NCBI GenBank assembly: GCA_015680685.1
Contig: MNCI01009529.1
Location: forward strand, 186,096 to 250,095
Direction of reading: 5' to 3'
Length of the DNA: 64,000 bases
DNA from: Gnetum montanum
Taxonomy: Eukaryota; Streptophyta; Gnetopsida; Gnetales; Gnetaceae
The notes below the pieces were generated by a model. It was not told the origin of the DNA, ran no database searches, and saw only the letters and a program-made list of their open reading frames with translations. Both the position numbers and the translations under genes were made by a program. How positions within the stretch are numbered: the first letter of the stretch is position 1; every line of letters begins with the position of its first letter. Positions 47,775 through 59,889 of this stretch are shown in pieces.

Positions 47775-48600
47775 TGATGAGTCATGAATTATTGGCTATG
47801 ATATCGCACCCATGATATCGCGTACGTGATATCATAGCCTAGACGCGATATCGCATACGCGATATTGCAACCTGTTTCCTCATCTATAAATAAGAGGCAA
47901 GCAGATTTGGTAAAGGAGAGTAGTTTTTAATATTAAGGTAGGGACTTTTTGTCAGTTTTTTCTCTCAACCCTTTCTCCCAGTGCATGCCCGTAGTGTGAT
48001 GATTGTAATTGTACGACATCTTTATTTGAGTGTGACATACTTGGACACGCACATGACCGGCAATAAAGATCAAGATTACTTCATCATTGCAACATCCACT
48101 TAGCTTAATTATTTAATTGTTATTGTTATTTATTGCTTTCTTAGTTAATATCTCTCTACCCTTATCTCCTAGTAACACGGAATGAGTACGACTTAATCAT
48201 GAGCATTTAAGTGTGACTACTTGGTAACCCAGTAGCATGCCTAGGCCATGTGCTTGGTAATCCCAGTGGTAGTCGTGCACGAGGTCCCAAATGTGTACGG
48301 ATGATTAAGAAACGGATGCTTATCGCACTTAGGCTAGTTTAGATTCTCTCTCATCCTCTCTCCTAGCTTAGTTGATATTATTTCCCATCATACCTAGGAC
48401 TAGCATTAGTATAGGAACACATCATACACCTCACTCTGGACTAAATCATACATGACAAAGCTAATACTAGTCCAGGTGGGAAGACAGTGAACTGTGATCT
48501 ACGAGTAACTGTCTAGGTACCACAACTAGTCCGTCTGCGAAGTTCGACCAGATCATGCGTGAAACACTCGTATTTGTATGGTTGAGTGCAAGGGTTACCT
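47775..48600 (+). repeat. 3' LTR of element H, terminal bases missing
   Basis: TGATGAG start, GATATC cluster, TATA box 47885-47892. It matches the 5' LTR to 'gggttacct' and then departs, lacking the last about 12 bp including CTCATCA. Confidence 0.88.
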
Positions 48601-50439
48601 TTACATTTTTCTTGTATTTTTGTGTCAAATTAGTATATATGATCATGAACTGTAGGCATGTGGGATGGATAGTTAAAAGATTAATTTTGGACATATTGTT
48701 TTGCAAATTTTCTAAAATTTTATGGTTTTGGTTGAAGATTTTTTATTAATAAATATGTGATGTATGATATGATGTGAACTTGTAGAATGTTAGGTTTTCT
48801 ATTGATGAGACTAGCATGATTAGAATATTATATTTTTTGAGCCTATTATTGCATGGTAGTTTTTGGGATTTTTAATTACTACAAGTAGTAGTTAAATATT
48901 ATTATTTATTCTTTTATTAATTAAAATTTAAACACACATAACTCTGCTTCTAGGAGTCCAATTTATGTGAAATTAATGTCATTATAATCATCTTGGCAAG
49001 TACTTTCTAATTGTGGAATTGGTCTTCTCTTTGTGCATGTATCATCTTAGGGGTTATAATAGCAGTCATTTTTACAAAATTATATGTATTTCAAGAAGTA
49101 TGGTTGTGGCACAAAATTTTGTTCTATCAATTTATGGTATTTTTTTGATGAATCAATGTGACTATTAGGTGTGAATATATGTGGTTATGTTAGGTTTTTT
49201 TTGGATATGTTGTGGTTGCGATATGTGTTGGCTTAGGCTAGCTTGAATTTGTACATGTCTTCACAACAACACTTGTAATGGTCATTGGTGGGTGGTGCTA
49301 GCATAAGGATGTGGATTGGCTAGTGATGAGGCACCTTGGAGATAGATATGGATTGACTACTCCCCCCACCCCACTATGATGCATTAATAAAGCTCTTGTC
49401 ACAAGCCACATCTTGAGAGTGGGAGAGCATAGGTATGTTTGTCCCTACATCTAATCCTCCATAGACTAGTGCTTGTGGATCTCCATCCCTGAGTGTTTTT
49501 TTTTTTCTTTTTTTTTTGTTCTTTTTAAAAGCCACACATTCCTCCACATTGTGTGCTTCATTAAAAACTATCAACCTAAATTCTCTTTGGCAAAATATAA
49601 CAAATTATACACCTAAAATGGTATTGGCAACGTGAAATTGGGCTTCCTTGCCTATGCATGTTATGCATTTTTCAATTTTGAAATTTGAATCTGGAATGGT
49701 CCAAGTAGGAAACATATAAAACTATATATGCATTTTTGCAAATCATTAGTTATGAATAATTTTCTATTTGCAAAGCCCTATTGGGTAGTGCCTTGGTCTT
49801 AATATTCCTATATTTTTATTTCTAAATTTTTCCAAATTCAAAACTAAAACAAACCTTTCACTTTCTCACATTTTCAAATCTGAATACCTACTTTGTTTAA
49901 TTATTTTCTATTCTTGTCCCATTTTTTCTATATTATACATAGGGAAACATGAATGAAGCATTTTGGATTCTGAATTAGATGCTTGTTAAAGTATTGCAAC
50001 CTCAAATTTTCATATGGAACATGATTGTAATCTATCTTTTTGATCAAGTGATAGTTAACAATCATATAAGGTTTTTAATATTTAAGATGAGGATATCTAT
50101 CTTTGTTTCATAAAATATGTAAATTCATTCATTTCTAGTACATAGTTTTTGATATTCAAGGTCAAATATTAATTCCAATGATTGTCCTTCCAAGATAATT
50201 GTCATGAGTAGCACAATGAAAAATTTGAATCTAACAATTAATATCATTATTTTTGTAACAAATGCTTATCATTTTACAATTATGGACTTTNATTAATTTT
50301 TAAGTTTTTTTATAGCATCTTTCTTTTAGCGGAAGAGAACCAAGTTGTAGCTTTGATAATGAAGAAATGATAATGAAAAAGTTAGTTTCATCTTCTTCTT
50401 TTTCCATAATAAAATTAACATTGAGATGTGGGGGAGGAT
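48601..50439. other. Unassigned AT-rich DNA
   Basis: No repeat family or coding sequence recognised. Contains a T-rich tract at about 49496-49520 and a single N at 50291. The minus-strand open frame at 49374-49574 is driven by the T tract (poly-Lys) and is not supported. Confidence 0.4.
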
Positions 50440-50479
50440 GCCCCTATCCTTAATTTTTCAAACTCAACATTTATCTCAC

Positions 50480-51590
50480 AATTCATGTCACTAACAAGTG
50501 AAAAAGTATTAATTGATAAAAAAAATTTGGAATTGTAGTAAAAGTAGAATGGGAATGAGATACCTTTGGGGTCTTTAAATTGAAAGCACAAGTTGTAGGT
50601 TTATTTTTTTTATATTGCACTGAGTGAAATCCATCTACACCAATATTCCTATTGCTAGTCCTTGCTAAAAATTTCTTTTTACTTAAAGAGGAATTCTCTT
50701 TAGATATCAATAGTTTACAAGCACCTTTAAAATTAAAAGGATTAGTAAAGGGTTGAGAATTTGTTAAAGAAGATTTCATTTGTACATGCTAAAAATTACC
50801 ATTATTTGCTTTTTAAAAAATTTATTTTTTTCATCACAAACCACTTTTTTATTAAGAATAGAATAGATCCAAAGAACATGACCTTCATGATATAAATAGC
50901 TACAACATCCTTGCAAATTATAATATGTTATTTTTTGGGAAAAATACCAATTATTGGCCTTGAGTTTTAATTTTTTCTTCTTCTAACATAAATCAATCTC
51001 TACAAAACAACATGTGCATCGCACACCATCTAGTAATTTTTTTTACTCTATTTTTAGGATTGTGTCAATGTTACTAATAACCTCACTTTCAACACTTTGA
51101 AAAATAAGAGGAAGCTTTTCCTATTCAATTTAGCAAGAAATTTTAGAATAATTAGAAGAATATAAATCAAAATCTACTTTTCATTCCCAATCAATAAAAG
51201 TATTACACTAATCGATAAAAACTTTAAGATCTAATGATTTCTCAACCATTTCAAAATTCACTAATTTAACAAGCAAAAAAGATTTAGAAAAATAACATGC
51301 ATGCAAAACATTAATTCCATAGAATTCAAGGATGGCCTAAAATAATAGTATAAAATCCTTATTCAAGCCAAAAAATCCAATTTGCATAAATATGTATCAT
51401 GAAGTGATATTTTTTGATACGGATTCATATAAATCATTAGGTAAAACAAAATCAAAAGCTTCAGAATTCTTCATAGTCTCTATGGTCTAAAACACATTAG
51501 TATTTTCCATTTTTAGATCATTCCTCACCAAAAAAATTTAGCTACAAAAAATCCACTAGAAACCCTCAAGATCAACAAGTCCTAGTAAGA
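50480..51590 (-). pseudogene. LINE ORF1 (DUF4283/CCHC-type) relic
   Basis: On the minus strand, 'CFVEIDL' (near 51000) is followed about 30 residues later by 'ANNWYFSQKITYYNL' in part, and then by a knuckle-like CX2xX4HX4x string near 50890-50930 where the GH is kept and two of the Cys are replaced (Leu, Tyr). This order (ARICVEIDL, W...I.YE, CCHC) is that of plant L1 ORF1 proteins, which bind RNA. Many stops. Confidence 0.6.
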
Positions 51591-51629
51591 AACTGATAAA
51601 ATTTTTGTGTTTAAGTTAGGTATTTCATT

Positions 51630-53470
51630 ATGCTAAATAATGTTGGGGGTGCTTTTGAAGCTAAAAGCACTCTCACAAAAAGTTACATATCTTGGTTGAA
51701 AATTGAAAATGTACTTTGCAAGATATTTTTAAAATTTTTTAAATTAAAGGATCAAATATCTAAATTAGAGTTATTTTATATAAATGATTCTATTATTACA
51801 AGTCCTAAGACTATTAATAGCTTTTTATCAAATCAATTTTTCTACTTTTAAAAAAAAAGTTTAGCAAAAAAAAAAATAATCTTTGAGCCCTCTATTACAC
51901 ATATTCCACATCTTATAACAAAAGCATATCAAAGGACTCTCAAAGAAAAAATTATAGTGAAAGAAATCAAAGTAGTGAATTTTAGTTTAGTAGATGGTAA
52001 GCTGCTTGTTTCTCAAGTTGTAAGACTTAGGTTTGAGCTTGGGTGAAGCCACTTTAAAGATATTAGGCTTTTCACTCATCCACTAATCCTTCTAAGACCC
52101 TACCTTAATGAGATGAGCATTGAACCTATAGGTGATGATTACTTTTAGATGGTAAAGCTTTAGGATTTAATGGTTTTGTAGTTGAATTTCATAAGAAGCA
52201 TTGGTACATTGTTAAAGAGTATCTCTGTCATGTTTTCTAGGAAGCTAGTAAACAAGTTTTTCTTTGTAAAATATTAATAAAGGTATGATTCATCTTATTC
52301 ATAAGAATAAAGATCTTCCACATATTGGAAATTATAGGCTTATTACTCTTCCTAACAATCCTTTAAAATATTTGCTAAATGCATGGCCAAATTTAGAAGA
52401 TTATAGAGGATTTCATCAAACTTGAGTAGATAGGTTTTGTTAAAGGTAGACATATCTTAAATGATATTAGTATAGTATAGGAGGAAATGCAGTCAGCTTC
52501 TACTACCAACTAATATATAATTTTTATTAAGTTAGATTATGCTAAAGCTTATGATATGATTGAATAGGATTTCATTGTTGTTTGTCTTTATAAATTATAA
52601 TTTAGTGATTACTTTATTTATCTTGTTTACCAATGCTAATGCCAATTTACAATAAATTTTGGATTGAGGTCTTTCTTTTCTCTTTAGGAATTAGTTCATC
52701 AAGGTTTTTCTCTATCTCCCTCTCTTTTATTATTATAGTAGACTTTATTTCACATAAATTGCATTATGAACTTTAAAATAATATTATTGAGGTAATTTTA
52801 ATTAATGATCAATGTTTACAACTATTTAACATGCACTTTGCAAATGATCCTTTTTTATGATTAAAAATTCTCTATAAAAAATTAATATTATAGTAGATAG
52901 AGTGGAGGAATACTACATGTTATTTGGCTTTCATATCAAATGACAAAAAATTAGTTGTTTATTGTAATGGTAATATTGATGAGTAGGCTACTCTCAAGTA
53001 TTAAAAAAACTTGTAAAATGATTTTGTCTTCAAAATTTTGTGAATAGCTTTTCTGTTTGAGTCTAATTTGAACATTTTATTGCATTATATGATTGATAAA
53101 ATTGAAAAGAAGCTTAATAAATAAACTAAAAAAAAAGCTCACTTGCTGGTAATGTTTCAATTATTAAGCAAATGATTTAGTCTACTCATGTTTATTACTC
53201 TAGTGTTTTTAGCTTCTACAAAAGCTTCTTATAATAAAGTTGATCAAATTATCTATTGGTTTCTTTGGTCTACTAAGCAACATAGTAAAAGCTTTTCTAG
53301 AGTTATTTCGAATATTTACACTACAAGCAATAAAGATGATGGATTTGGCCTCACTAATAATTATAACTTGGGTGTTCTTCTCTTAGCAAAAGGAATTGCA
53401 AAATGCATTAATGGAGATGATGTTTGGATGCTCATTTTTAGAAATAAAATTATGTAAGGAAACCCAATAA
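51630..53470 (+). pseudogene. LINE ORF2 reverse transcriptase relic
   Basis: Pre-RT linker at 51660-51720 ('KSYISWLKI'). RT blocks follow: 'GFNGFVVEFHKKHW' (about 52165-52210), 'IHLIHKNKDLPHIGNYRLI' in part (about 52290-52345), 'GFVKGRHILND' (about 52430-52465) and 'FAND' for FADD (about 52838-52850). The C-terminal block at 53188-53457 has 'IIYWFLW' and 'GFGLTN', as in plant L1 ORF2 after RT. Endonuclease not seen. Numerous stops and shifts. Confidence 0.75.
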
Positions 53471-53488
53471 ATAATAATAGTTTGTTTG

Positions 53489-54294
53489 TGATGAGAGGCG
53501 AGGCACCCCTATGCTCAACCATACGAATACAAGAGTTTCACGCATGATTCGATCGAAGTCCAAGGACTAAGTGCTTATGTGCCTCTATGAAACAAGGATG
53601 GGTTGGTTAATCATTGTCTTCCCAAACTTACTTGTATGTCATGATTGTATGGTTAAGTAAGCTTGAGGCATATGATTTTTATATCTTTTATGTTTTATTT
53701 CTTGTGCTAATAAGGGAGGAGAGAGATAACTAAGTGGCTAATTTAACTTAACTACTCATTAACTAAGTTCTAACTAATCCTAACAACAGCATCTGTTCCC
53801 ACTTTTCATACACATCCTAAACCAATGCAACATTGCTAGGATTACCAAATGCTAATTGTTACTGGGTTACCAAGGATTACACACATGCTCAAAGTGGTCA
53901 TACTGAGTGTATTTACTTAAGAAAGTGTAGGGTGAGAGAAGACATTAATTAACTAGGAAAGCATTTAATAACATCAATTAACACTAATTAATCTATTATG
54001 GATGTTGTAAGGTTTATCATAAAGTTTATCTTTATTGTCATACACAAGGTGTGCTTAGGTACACAATGCTTGAATAAAGATCTGTTCACTTTATGACTCC
54101 TATTGTGGGCACGTAGAAATAATTCTAACTTTTGAAGGGAGAAAAGGCAAGAGTTCGACTAAGGATCTAACTAACTATTGCAAAACCAAGTGCTCTCGCC
54201 TCGTATTTATAGGCAAGGAGACACGTCCTGATATCGGATATTCAACATCACATGGTAGGCTCCAATATCATAGCCCCGATATCGTGGTTCATCA
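53489..54294 (-). repeat. 3' LTR of element E
   Basis: 806 bp; bounded on the plus strand by TGATGAG (53489) and CATCA (54294). GATATC-class motifs lie at about 54229-54290 and the TATA box at 54204-54211 (minus strand). The left flanking bases are GTTTG (53484-53488), inside the LINE. Confidence 0.88.
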
Positions 54295-56209
54295 TACTCC
54301 CATGACTAAATGAAAACTCATCCTCGAGTTCCTTACAAAATATTGGGAAGGTATGGGATTATTGACTAAATGACAACTGACGGTGGAATATGATGATAGA
54401 CTCAATGTGCCCAATGAACGAATCAATAAGCAAATTACAACATTAGTGTTCATGACCATTGTGGTGAACACTCGTACATAAATGACATCCAAGCCTTTAT
54501 TTGGTATCTTGAAGAGAAAGAGAGAGAGAAAGAAGATGAAGCATGTCGCTGCCAATGCCGAGATTGTGCTTTCCATTGTTTATCCATAGCCATGGCACCA
54601 AACTTGCTCCTGTCGTAAATGCTCTAATTCTAGTCCATCTTGAGTGCTTCCTCCAAGCCTAGTCCATTGTTTGTATGATCGCCATCTACACACACAACAC
54701 AGTCACAAATAAGCAAGGATAGATAAACCATAAGGCAGTTGATGCCTTGCCTCAATTCAAGCACATTGGCTAAGTTGTGGTGATGGCAGAAATTGGTTCG
54801 GAGATTTATCACTCGTGACTACCCAAGGTGTAGGGGTTAGGCAAATAGTAGAATGGAAAAAAATTGAAAAATTTGTGCCAAGGCCCCCATGACTAAGAGC
54901 GAACTTATGGTATCTATAAGATGCAAAAATATGAGGAACAAGAAAGATGGGAAAAAATAAAAACGGCAACACAATAAAAATGGATGCCATGGATGGGGAT
55001 GAAACAAGAAATGATTGATTGTAGGAAATGTTTAAGGAAAAGAAGTTAACAATTGCACCAAAAAGGAACGCTAGTGGGTCCTCCCCAGAGTAGGCTCATG
55101 CAGTTTATGCCTTGATAAACCCACAAACCAAAGAGTCTGTAGGCTCTAGGAATGTCATTTGGAAGTAAGAGTTAAAAACTTACCCATCAGAATTCACCAA
55201 AGAAAAATAATGCATCAACCTAGAGATGGACTAATGATAAAATTGGCAATGAGGTGGAAAATGGAAAGAAAGATGGAGAGGAGAGAATGGAATGGAATCC
55301 CACGAACAAGGTTGTGTAAAGTCCCTTGTGTATTTTATGGTTAATGTGATTGAGTAGAACTCATCCCAAATCTAGACTCAAACAAGCCACATCCAGTGAC
55401 CTCACATCAACACACTTGACCAATCCATCCACTTGAAGCAACAAGAATATTTCCACAAAGAGTCACCACCATTCCAAGGAGAGCAAGATGGAGAAGCAGG
55501 AAGTGAGAAAAGGCCTTAGTTAAAGGGAACCTTTAGGCATGGGTAACATGTCTTTCTAGTTCCATAACTAGTGCTTGTAGCTCATACTTCATTATTATAT
55601 CTAAGGGGTGTGCTTTGAATTCTCACTTTTTTTTATTATTTTTTTACGTGAGAACCACATCATGCAAAGACTTATTTTTATTCACTCAACTTCTTGATAT
55701 TTGAATAATGCTAGAATGGCTAAAACCNCTAGAATGGCTAAAACCCAAAAAAAAAAAAAAGCATCCAAGCACCCAAGAGAATGGCTAGCACAAATGCATC
55801 GAATCCCCTTGAAGTCACATCCTTTTCATCTTTTTATTCTTTTCTTGGTTTGAAAAATACCCGGCCATCAATTTATTAACAAGTTTACTTAGAAAAAGGG
55901 ACTGTATAGTTCCAAGCCAAAGGAGGCCATAGAGTTGTATGGATGAGTGGACGACGTGGACTCATTGCCTATTTTACCAAAAGAACCATACCTTAATATC
56001 AGCATCATAATTTAAAGGTAAAAACTAAACATTAGTAATCAATATGATATAATTCAATCCACCATCATAAGCAGTTATTGGATGACGAATAAAAGTAAAT
56101 CAAGCAAACAAAGAAATAGTAAAAATATGAACGATGGTGTAAAAAAAATAAGAAAAGTTGGAAAAATGTATAAAACAAAAATTCAAAAAGAACCGAGGGC
56201 CTAGAATGG
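54295..56209 (-). other. 3' noncoding region and PPT of element E
   Basis: The PPT is at 54295-54304 ('tactcccatg' on the plus strand). The LTR-proximal 650 bp match the B 3' region (6176-6760), including a CT tract. The part from about 55040 to 56209 matches the post-integrase spacer of D and F with the 'gaggacccact' landmark (about 55073-55086). The two parts meet near 55000, where D has ORF3 instead. A single N (55728) lies between two exact 17-bp copies of 'ctagaatggctaaaacc', probably an unmerged contig overlap. Confidence 0.65.
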
Positions 56210-57480
56210 TTAGCATAGGTGGCCATCTCTCCCATGACTAAGTTGGAAGGAGGAGATCTGAAATAGTGAGCAGGGTTGTCTACCAACAGAGGTAGCATGT
56301 GTATTGGTTTTCCAAAGCTCATGGAAAGGTTTGGTTTGTTGCACGTTGATCAACAACTTCTTGTCTGGGCTCTCAGGTTTGTATATTGTCATGCCCCTTG
56401 AAGAAAAAGTTGCATAAATAATATAAGGTCCTTTCCATAGTGTTTGAAATTTAGTACGTTGTGGCACATGTGTGGGATTCCAATAGAGAACCTTATCTCC
56501 TAGTTGATATTTAACTTTTCTAATTCTTAGGTCATGACGTTGTTTATTGAATGCCTTATGCAATTCATTAGATGATAGGGAAGCGAGTCAATTTTCATCT
56601 AGCAACTTAAGGGTTACTAACCATTTTTTTTGTGCTAGATCAAGGTCAAGGTTGAGGTCACATGTTTTGGATAGTGTATAGATCTCAGTTTGAATAGGAA
56701 GTATTAGAAGCTTCCCGTACACTAACTCATAGGGAGAGTAGGCTGTAGGGAGTTTCCATGTGGAGTGGTATGCCCAAAGAGCATCATTCAGTTTAGTGCT
56801 CCAATCTCGCCTATACTTGCTAATAGTTCTTGTCAATATTTTCATAATCTCCCTATTGGTGACCTCTGCTTGACTGTTCACTTGGGGGTGGTATGGTATA
56901 GTCAATTTATGCTCAACCCCTAAGCATTGCATTAATTTCTGAAAAGTTGCACCTCTGAAGTGTGTACCATTGTCTGAAATAAGTGCATGCGGCACACCAA
57001 ACTTATTCACAATTTTTTGTTAAACAAATCATGCAGCTATAGATGATGTACAATCTTTAACAACAACTACTTTGGCCCATTTTGTTAGGTAGTCAATGGC
57101 AACTATGATATAAACTTTTCCACTAGACATTGGTGTAATGGGCCCCATAAAATCAATTCCCCAAATGTCAAAGGCTTCTAATAGTTGAATCCATTGTTGC
57201 GAACCCTCCATTCTAGCAGTCATTCCCCCATCACGTTGACAACACTTACAAGATTGGACAAATTAATGGGTGTCTCAAAACAATGTAGGCCAATAATATC
57301 CTGCAAGTAAGATCTTGATGGTTGTTTGTCTCCTAGTGTCATGACCCCCACAAGGACCCTCATGAGCATCTTGGAGAACTCGCAGTTGATCCATATCTGG
57401 AACACACCATCGAACCAAGCCATCAAGACATACTTTGTAAAGTTGCCCATTGATCTCCATAAAGTACTTAGCTTGGTGAA
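56210..57480 (-). pseudogene. Integrase of element E
   Basis: Zinc-binding region about 57195-57400 (HEGPCGGH ... SCKCCQR). Core 57029-57223 with 'FDIWGIDFMGP' (first Asp intact) and 56588-57010 with 'ISDNGTHF' (second Asp) and 'NSQAEVTNREI' (Glu). C-terminal domain 56210-56563 with 'YQLGDKVLYWN' and 'KFQTLWKGPYII'. Only a few stops and shifts (for example between 57010 and 57029). No chromodomain. It follows RNase H in the usual Ty3/gypsy order. Confidence 0.88.
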
Positions 57481-57556
57481 GAAACTGTTATTTCTTCTTA
57501 AGGTTTAACTCTTGTCGTGTTTGTTGGGTAAGGAGATAGGTAAAAATGCTACTATA

Positions 57557-58130
57557 CTAGTTTGTCTTTGTGGGTGATTGATTATTCACTACACTAGTAA
57601 AGAGGAATTCATCAAAAAAATAGTCAAAAATTGGATACTCATCCTCTTTGTTGTTCCATCGCAATTGAGATAAATGATCAGCAACTACATTCTCAGTGCC
57701 TTTGCGATTAATCATTATTAAATTGAACTCTTGTAGGATTACAAGCCATCGTAGAATACGAGGGCTTACCATTGGCTTATTCATGAGGAACCAAATTGCA
57801 CTATGATCTGTATGTATATATATTTTATATTTCAATACATAGTGTCTAAACTTTTCTAGTGCAAACACTACAGCCATTAATTCTTTCTCTGTGGTAGTGT
57901 AATTAAGTTGTGCACCAGCGATACTTCTACTTGCACAGTGGATGTAATAAGGATGCTTTTGTTCATCTAACCATGTAAGTATGGCTCCTAAGGCATAGTT
58001 GGACGTGTTAGTCATGATATGGAATGGTTTGTACCAATTAGGAGCTTGTAGAATGGGTGTTTCTACTAGCTTCTGTTTTAGATTTTAGAAAGCTAATTCA
58101 CAGTTCTTGGTCCATTCAAAAGATATGTCC
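57557..58130 (-). pseudogene. RNase H of element E
   Basis: Open for 152 codons (57557-58015): 'HPYYIHCASRSIAGAQLNY', 'TEKELMAVVFALEKF', 'HTDHSAIWFL', 'GTENVVADHLSQL'. These are the standard RNase H blocks of Athila-type pol. The first catalytic Asp position reads Asn (TNTSNYALG), the same substitution as in D. Confidence 0.88.
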
Positions 58131-59276
58131 TTTTTCATTAATTCCACCAATGGTTTGGCAACCTTTGGAAAGTTCTCAATAAATCACCTATAGTAGCCAA
58201 TGTGTCCAAGGAATGACTGAATATCTTTGACAGTTTCTAGTTGATGGGTAATTCCTTGGATAACTTTGATTTTCTCAGGGTCTACCTCTATCCCTATGTG
58301 TGAGATTTTGTGCCTTAGTACTATGCCTTCTTGGACCATCAAATGGATTTTCTGCCAGTTGAGCCTCAAATTGGTTTCTACACCTTTTTAGCACTTGCTC
58401 TAACTGGTCCAAGGCTTGATCAAAGTTTGCTCTATAAGTGGAGATGTCATCCATAAAGACCTTGATGCCATTCCCTATCTGTTGTTGGAATCTACTTAGA
58501 ACTAGTCATTGAAATGTTGCAGGGGCATTACACAAGTCAAACAACATCTGTTTGTATGCAAACATTCCCCAAGGACTGGTGAATGTAGTCTTGGCTTGGT
58601 CTTCTGGGGCTATTTGTATTTGGTTATATCTACTATTTCCATCCAGAAAACTATAATAGCGATGCCCTACGATGATGTCTAAAACTTCGTCGAAAAATAG
58701 CAATGGAAAGTGATCTTTGAATGTTTCCATATTTAGTAGCCTAAAATCTATGCACACCCTTCATTTGCCTCACTTTTTAGGCACAATAACTAAGAGGCTA
58801 ACCCATTTTCTATTAGCAATGGGGTATATGAACCTAGCCTTGAGAAGCTATTCAATTTCTTCCTTAACTACTTGCTTCAACTTTGGGTTCAATCACCTCT
58901 GTGGTCGTCTTCAAGGCTTCATGGAGGGGTCAGTGTAAATTCTATGTTGGCATATCCTAGGGTCTATTCCAGTTAATTCAGGATATGACCAAGCGAAGGC
59001 TTCCAACCATTTATTTATCACCTTCAGTAATCTCTCTTTTTGTTGTAGAGAAAGCTTTGCATTAATAATTACTGGTTTTCCATTTTTAAGGAACGTGTAT
59101 TCCATAGCAGTGGACAATGATTTCAACTCGAGGGGCTCTTGCTTAAATTTCTTAGGGAGTTCAAACTTCCCCCAGTTGATATTTTCAAGGCTAAGACTTG
59201 GAATTTGGCAGTGGACTTGCTCTAATGTGTCTATGCTATCAATGTAAGTGTAAGTCAAACCCTCATTTGGTTCCAT
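58131..59276 (-). pseudogene. Reverse transcriptase of element E
   Basis: The pre-RT linker (58911-59276) has 'AFAWSYPELTGIDPRICQHRI'. RT core: 'IDFRLLNMETFKDHFPL', 'YYSFLDGNS.YNQIQIAP' (58506-58757), and the catalytic FMDD intact near 58440-58455. The thumb region 58184-58369 has 'GIVLRHKISHIGIEVDP'. A handful of stops and one or two shifts. Matches the Athila-type RT pattern (FMDD, GISP/GIDP linker). Confidence 0.9.
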
Positions 59277-59399
59277 GCATATGATTGAACTACTTTCTTA
59301 ATCAGCTATCAGCCACTGGGTGCCTTCCTGTCATATGGCTACTGCATATAGGCATCTTTGTATGTTGATCACTTGTACACACTAATTCTATGCAAGTAG

Positions 59400-59885
59400 T
59401 GCTAAGCTTTGCACAAACCATGACCTCTAAATGCAATTACACCCCATGTCACTGTATGCGATGCATGGAACTTTCTTCTTCTCGATCTTTCTGAATGCAT
59501 TTTTATTTGATATTTCTATGGAAATATCACAAATTCCTAGGCATGCGTCGATGATGCTTAGCCATGCCCTTCCCATTATGATTGGGAAGTCTCCCTTACC
59601 ATTGTTCACCTGAATCACTAAGAAGTCAGCTGGGTATGACCATCCAAAAACAATGGTAACAATATCCTCCACTAGTCCCAATGGGACAGTGATGAACTAG
59701 TCAGCCAACTCTAAATGGATGTTGCTCTTTTTCAATGGAGGCAAGTTCCAAGCCTTGTAAATTTCTTGAGAAATCAAGTTGACACCAAAACTTAAATCCA
59801 AAAGAACCGTGCATGGTTCATTTCCAATGATTTGTAGGTATATTAGAGGACTTTCAAGATCAGAGAATTTCTTGGAAAGATCCAA
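59400..59885 (-). pseudogene. Aspartic protease of element E
   Basis: 59697-59885 carries the active-site loop 'LLDLSFGVNLIS' and 'LPPLKKSNIHLELAD'. 59427-59681 carries 'GLVEDIVTIVFGWSYPADFLV' in part and 'FPIIMGRAWLS'. Two nearly open halves are separated by one stop. It lies between gag and RT as usual. Confidence 0.85.
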
Positions 59886-59889
59886 TCGA

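Larger units (their letters stand above)
41093..48600 (+). mobile_element. Element H: non-autonomous LTR-gag-spacer-ORF3-LTR
   Basis: A near-complete 7.5-kb element: 5' LTR, PBS, gag (42071-44057), spacer (44058-45978), ORF3 (45979-47583), PPT (47766-47774) and 3' LTR (47775-48600). There is no pol. The two LTRs are clearly copies of each other, and most of the differences I see are C/T or G/A, so the insertion is old and methylation-decayed. It shares its layout with C. It has what it needs for packaging, priming and plus-strand synthesis but would rely on enzymes made by a relative such as D or E. Confidence 0.88.
50440..53488. mobile_element. L1-type LINE relic with inverted 5' part
   Basis: ORF1-type sequence lies on the minus strand (about 50480-51590) and ORF2-type sequence on the plus strand (about 51630-53470), meeting near 51600. 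This is the arrangement left by 5' inversion (twin priming) during LINE insertion, with the 5' end of ORF1 next to the join. The right end is interrupted by the LTR of element E, so a poly(A) tail cannot be seen. Confidence 0.65.

Noticed and set aside
49374-49574. Lys-rich minus-strand ORF
   Set aside because: Produced by a poly-T tract; no other support.
54757-54990. 77-codon hydrophobic minus-strand ORF in E's 3' region, as an env-like membrane protein
   Set aside because: Hydrophobic stretch comes from T-rich sequence; no homologous frame is kept in the B 3' region beyond a short block.
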